From NCBI GenBank assembly GCA_900321535.1, contig ONWJ01000109.1:1-7650 (forward strand): a DNA stretch of 7,650 nt, given 5' to 3'. This DNA comes from an uncultured Erysipelotrichaceae bacterium (lineage in GTDB: Bacteria > Bacillota_I > Bacilli_A > RFN20 > CAG-826). Shown piece after piece: positions 7,431 through 7,650 of this stretch (its first letter is position 1; each line of letters opens with the position of its first letter). The notes under the pieces are model-generated. The model had not been told where the DNA came from and did no database searches. It saw only the letters and a program-made list of their open reading frames with translations. The position numbers and the translations under genes were made by a program.

Positions 7431-7436
7431 TATAAT
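7431..7436 (+). promoter_or_regulatory. -10 box of the tRNA-Pro promoter
   Basis: A perfect TATAAT ends nine bases before the mature 5' end of the tRNA, so transcription would start only 2-3 bases before it. No good TTGACA lies 16-18 bases upstream. A TG lies four bases upstream of the box, near but not at the extended -10 position. Confidence 0.5.
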
Positions 7437-7445
7437 AACCTTCGC

Positions 7446-7522
<77 letters not shown>

Positions 7523-7532
7523 ATCGTTAATT

Positions 7533-7564
7533 ACAGTATCGATACAATTCGGTACTGTTTTTTT
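7533..7564 (+). terminator. Rho-independent terminator after tRNA-Pro
   Basis: A 10-bp stem starting ACAGTATCGA and closing with TCGGTACTGT (7533-7542 with 7549-7558, one T-G wobble) encloses the six-base loop TACAAT. It runs directly into seven Ts (7558-7564). It ends the tRNA transcript ten bases after the CCA, so the tRNA is monocistronic. Confidence 0.9.
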
Positions 7565-7566
7565 AA

Positions 7567-7572
7567 TATAAT
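7567..7572 (+). promoter_or_regulatory. -10 box for the rightmost gene
   Basis: A perfect TATAAT follows the terminator T tract immediately. Transcription would start near 7579, right at the GAGGGG ribosome binding site (7579-7584), giving a leader of about 11 bases before the ATG at 7590. No clear -35 is seen; that region would overlap the terminator stem. Confidence 0.45.
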
Positions 7573-7589
7573 GTTCGTGAGGGGTTTTT

Positions 7590-7650
7590 ATGAAAGAAAA
7601 GGTTTTGAAAGTATTAAAAATAATCGGAATCGTGGTGTTTTTCCCTTTAG
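7590..7650 (+). CDS. Putative membrane protein, N-terminal fragment
   Basis: The ATG has GAGGGG with a 5-base spacer in front of it and opens 20 codons before the right edge. The residues begin with a lysine-rich segment (MKEKVLKVLK), then a hydrophobic run (IIGIVVFFPL), the pattern of a first membrane span or signal anchor with its positive side in the cytoplasm. It has its own -10 box and follows a terminator, so it is a separate transcription unit from tRNA-Pro. The family cannot be told from so little. Confidence 0.65.
   Translation, partial: MKEKVLKVLKIIGIVVFFPL

Noticed and set aside
7336..7445. LexA (SOS) box upstream of uvrA
   Set aside because: uvrA is often SOS-controlled, but no GAAC-n4-GTTC or close variant is present in the intergenic region.

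Overview
The window looks like a chromosomal fragment of a low-to-mid GC member of the Firmicutes (Bacillota), plausibly an uncultivated, fermentative relative of the Bacilli or Erysipelotrichia. The evidence is the association of uvrA, lgt, trxB, rapZ and whiA on one strand, which is a hallmark of that phylum, together with AGGAGG-type ribosome binding sites. TGA is used as a real stop (whiA, rapZ and lgt end in TGA), so this is not a Mycoplasma-type code. The taxonomic placement is inference; no marker such as 16S rRNA is present.

Layout. Almost the whole window (1-7335) is one minus-strand gene train, transcribed from right to left: uvrA (4483-7335), a 105-bp gap, lgt (2836-4377), trxB (1941-2855), rapZ (1068-1922), whiA (100-1071), then the start of a small Xre-type helix-turn-helix gene running off the left edge. 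From lgt onward the genes overlap or nearly touch (20 bp, 18-bp gap, 4-bp ATGA, about 8-20 bp), which suggests translational coupling. On the right, divergent from uvrA, lie a plus-strand tRNA-Pro(GGG) with encoded CCA, a strong rho-independent terminator, and the first 20 codons of a membrane-protein gene that runs off the right edge.

How the genes fit together. These are housekeeping functions: nucleotide excision repair (UvrA), lipoprotein maturation (Lgt), thiol redox (TrxB-like), a nucleotide-binding RNA adaptor (RapZ/YvcJ) and a sporulation/cell-division type DNA-binding protein (WhiA). They share a locus by ancient synteny more than by a common pathway. Compared with Bacillus-type clusters, hprK (usually between uvrA and lgt) and the yvcK/mgfK gene (usually between rapZ and whiA) are missing from their expected positions.

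Most notable points. (1) The TrxB homologue keeps its FAD sites and CATC redox centre but has lost both NADPH-binding signatures, so it may be a ferredoxin- or flavin-linked thioredoxin reductase. (2) UvrA has alanine in place of the Walker B aspartate in its first ATPase domain only. (3) uvrA has a perfect TATAAT nine bases before its ATG and no Shine-Dalgarno, so its mRNA is probably leaderless. (4) Lgt carries an extra N-terminal membrane domain of about 150 residues and a charged C-terminal tail, and has a Leu at the usual His/Tyr position. No mobile element, CRISPR array, phage gene or clear new multi-gene system is visible.
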